Below are positions 6,565 through 6,583 of a stretch of 6,583 nucleotides of DNA, piece by piece. Position 1 is the stretch's first letter. Each line of letters begins with the position of its first letter. This DNA comes from Deltaproteobacteria bacterium (GTDB lineage Bacteria > Desulfobacterota > UBA8473). Both the position numbers and the translations under genes were made by a program. Under the pieces are notes generated by a model that saw only the letters and a program-made list of their open reading frames with translations, ran no database searches and had not been told where the DNA came from. Location: the NCBI GenBank assembly GCA_030623035.1, contig JAUXFK010000165.1:1-6583 (forward strand), written 5' to 3'.

Positions 6565-6583
6565 GGAAATGGTATTTATTGAC

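Overview
The window carries a Gram-negative export operon read on the minus strand, a separate minus-strand gene for a small exported chalcone-isomerase-like protein, and part of an interspersed repeat at the right edge. The outer-membrane TolC-type channel, the signal peptides and the HlyD adaptor show a two-membrane cell. Moderate GC, strong GGAGG-type ribosome sites and the CTGGATTCCGG...CCGGAATGACG repeat would fit a Desulfobacterota or Nitrospirota-like bacterium, but the taxonomy is only a guess.

Layout from right to left, which is the direction of transcription: a paired-hairpin repeat (about 6467-6564); a promoter-like -10 box (6322-6327) in front of the chalcone-isomerase-like gene (5699-6295); a possible plus-strand small ORF or gene remnant (5515-5685); about 400 bases of AT-rich non-coding DNA with a perfect CTTGAC/GTCAAG inverted repeat; then the operon. 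The operon consists of the outer-membrane channel (3758-5107), the HlyD-type adaptor (2522-3718), a double ABC ATPase (618-2531) and an ABC-2 permease (560 to beyond position 1). The gaps are 39, -10 and 57 bases, so the four are very likely co-transcribed.

The parts build a complete ABC-type tripartite efflux system. The fused ATPase hydrolyses ATP at the inner membrane. The ABC-2 permease, probably with a second permease encoded just beyond the left edge, moves the substrate or supplies it to the adaptor. The adaptor, anchored by one N-terminal helix, bridges the periplasm with a long alpha-helical hairpin that has a textbook R-x3-L-x6-S TolC-contact motif. The channel opens to the outside. 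The gene set matches the E. coli YbhG-F-S-R arrangement, except that here the channel gene is included. The substrate cannot be read from sequence.

The system as a whole looks like a known type. The most notable details are the ATPase, where all visible deviations in catalytic motifs fall into the same composite ATP site; the enlarged adaptor hairpin; and the unexplained plus-strand small ORF.
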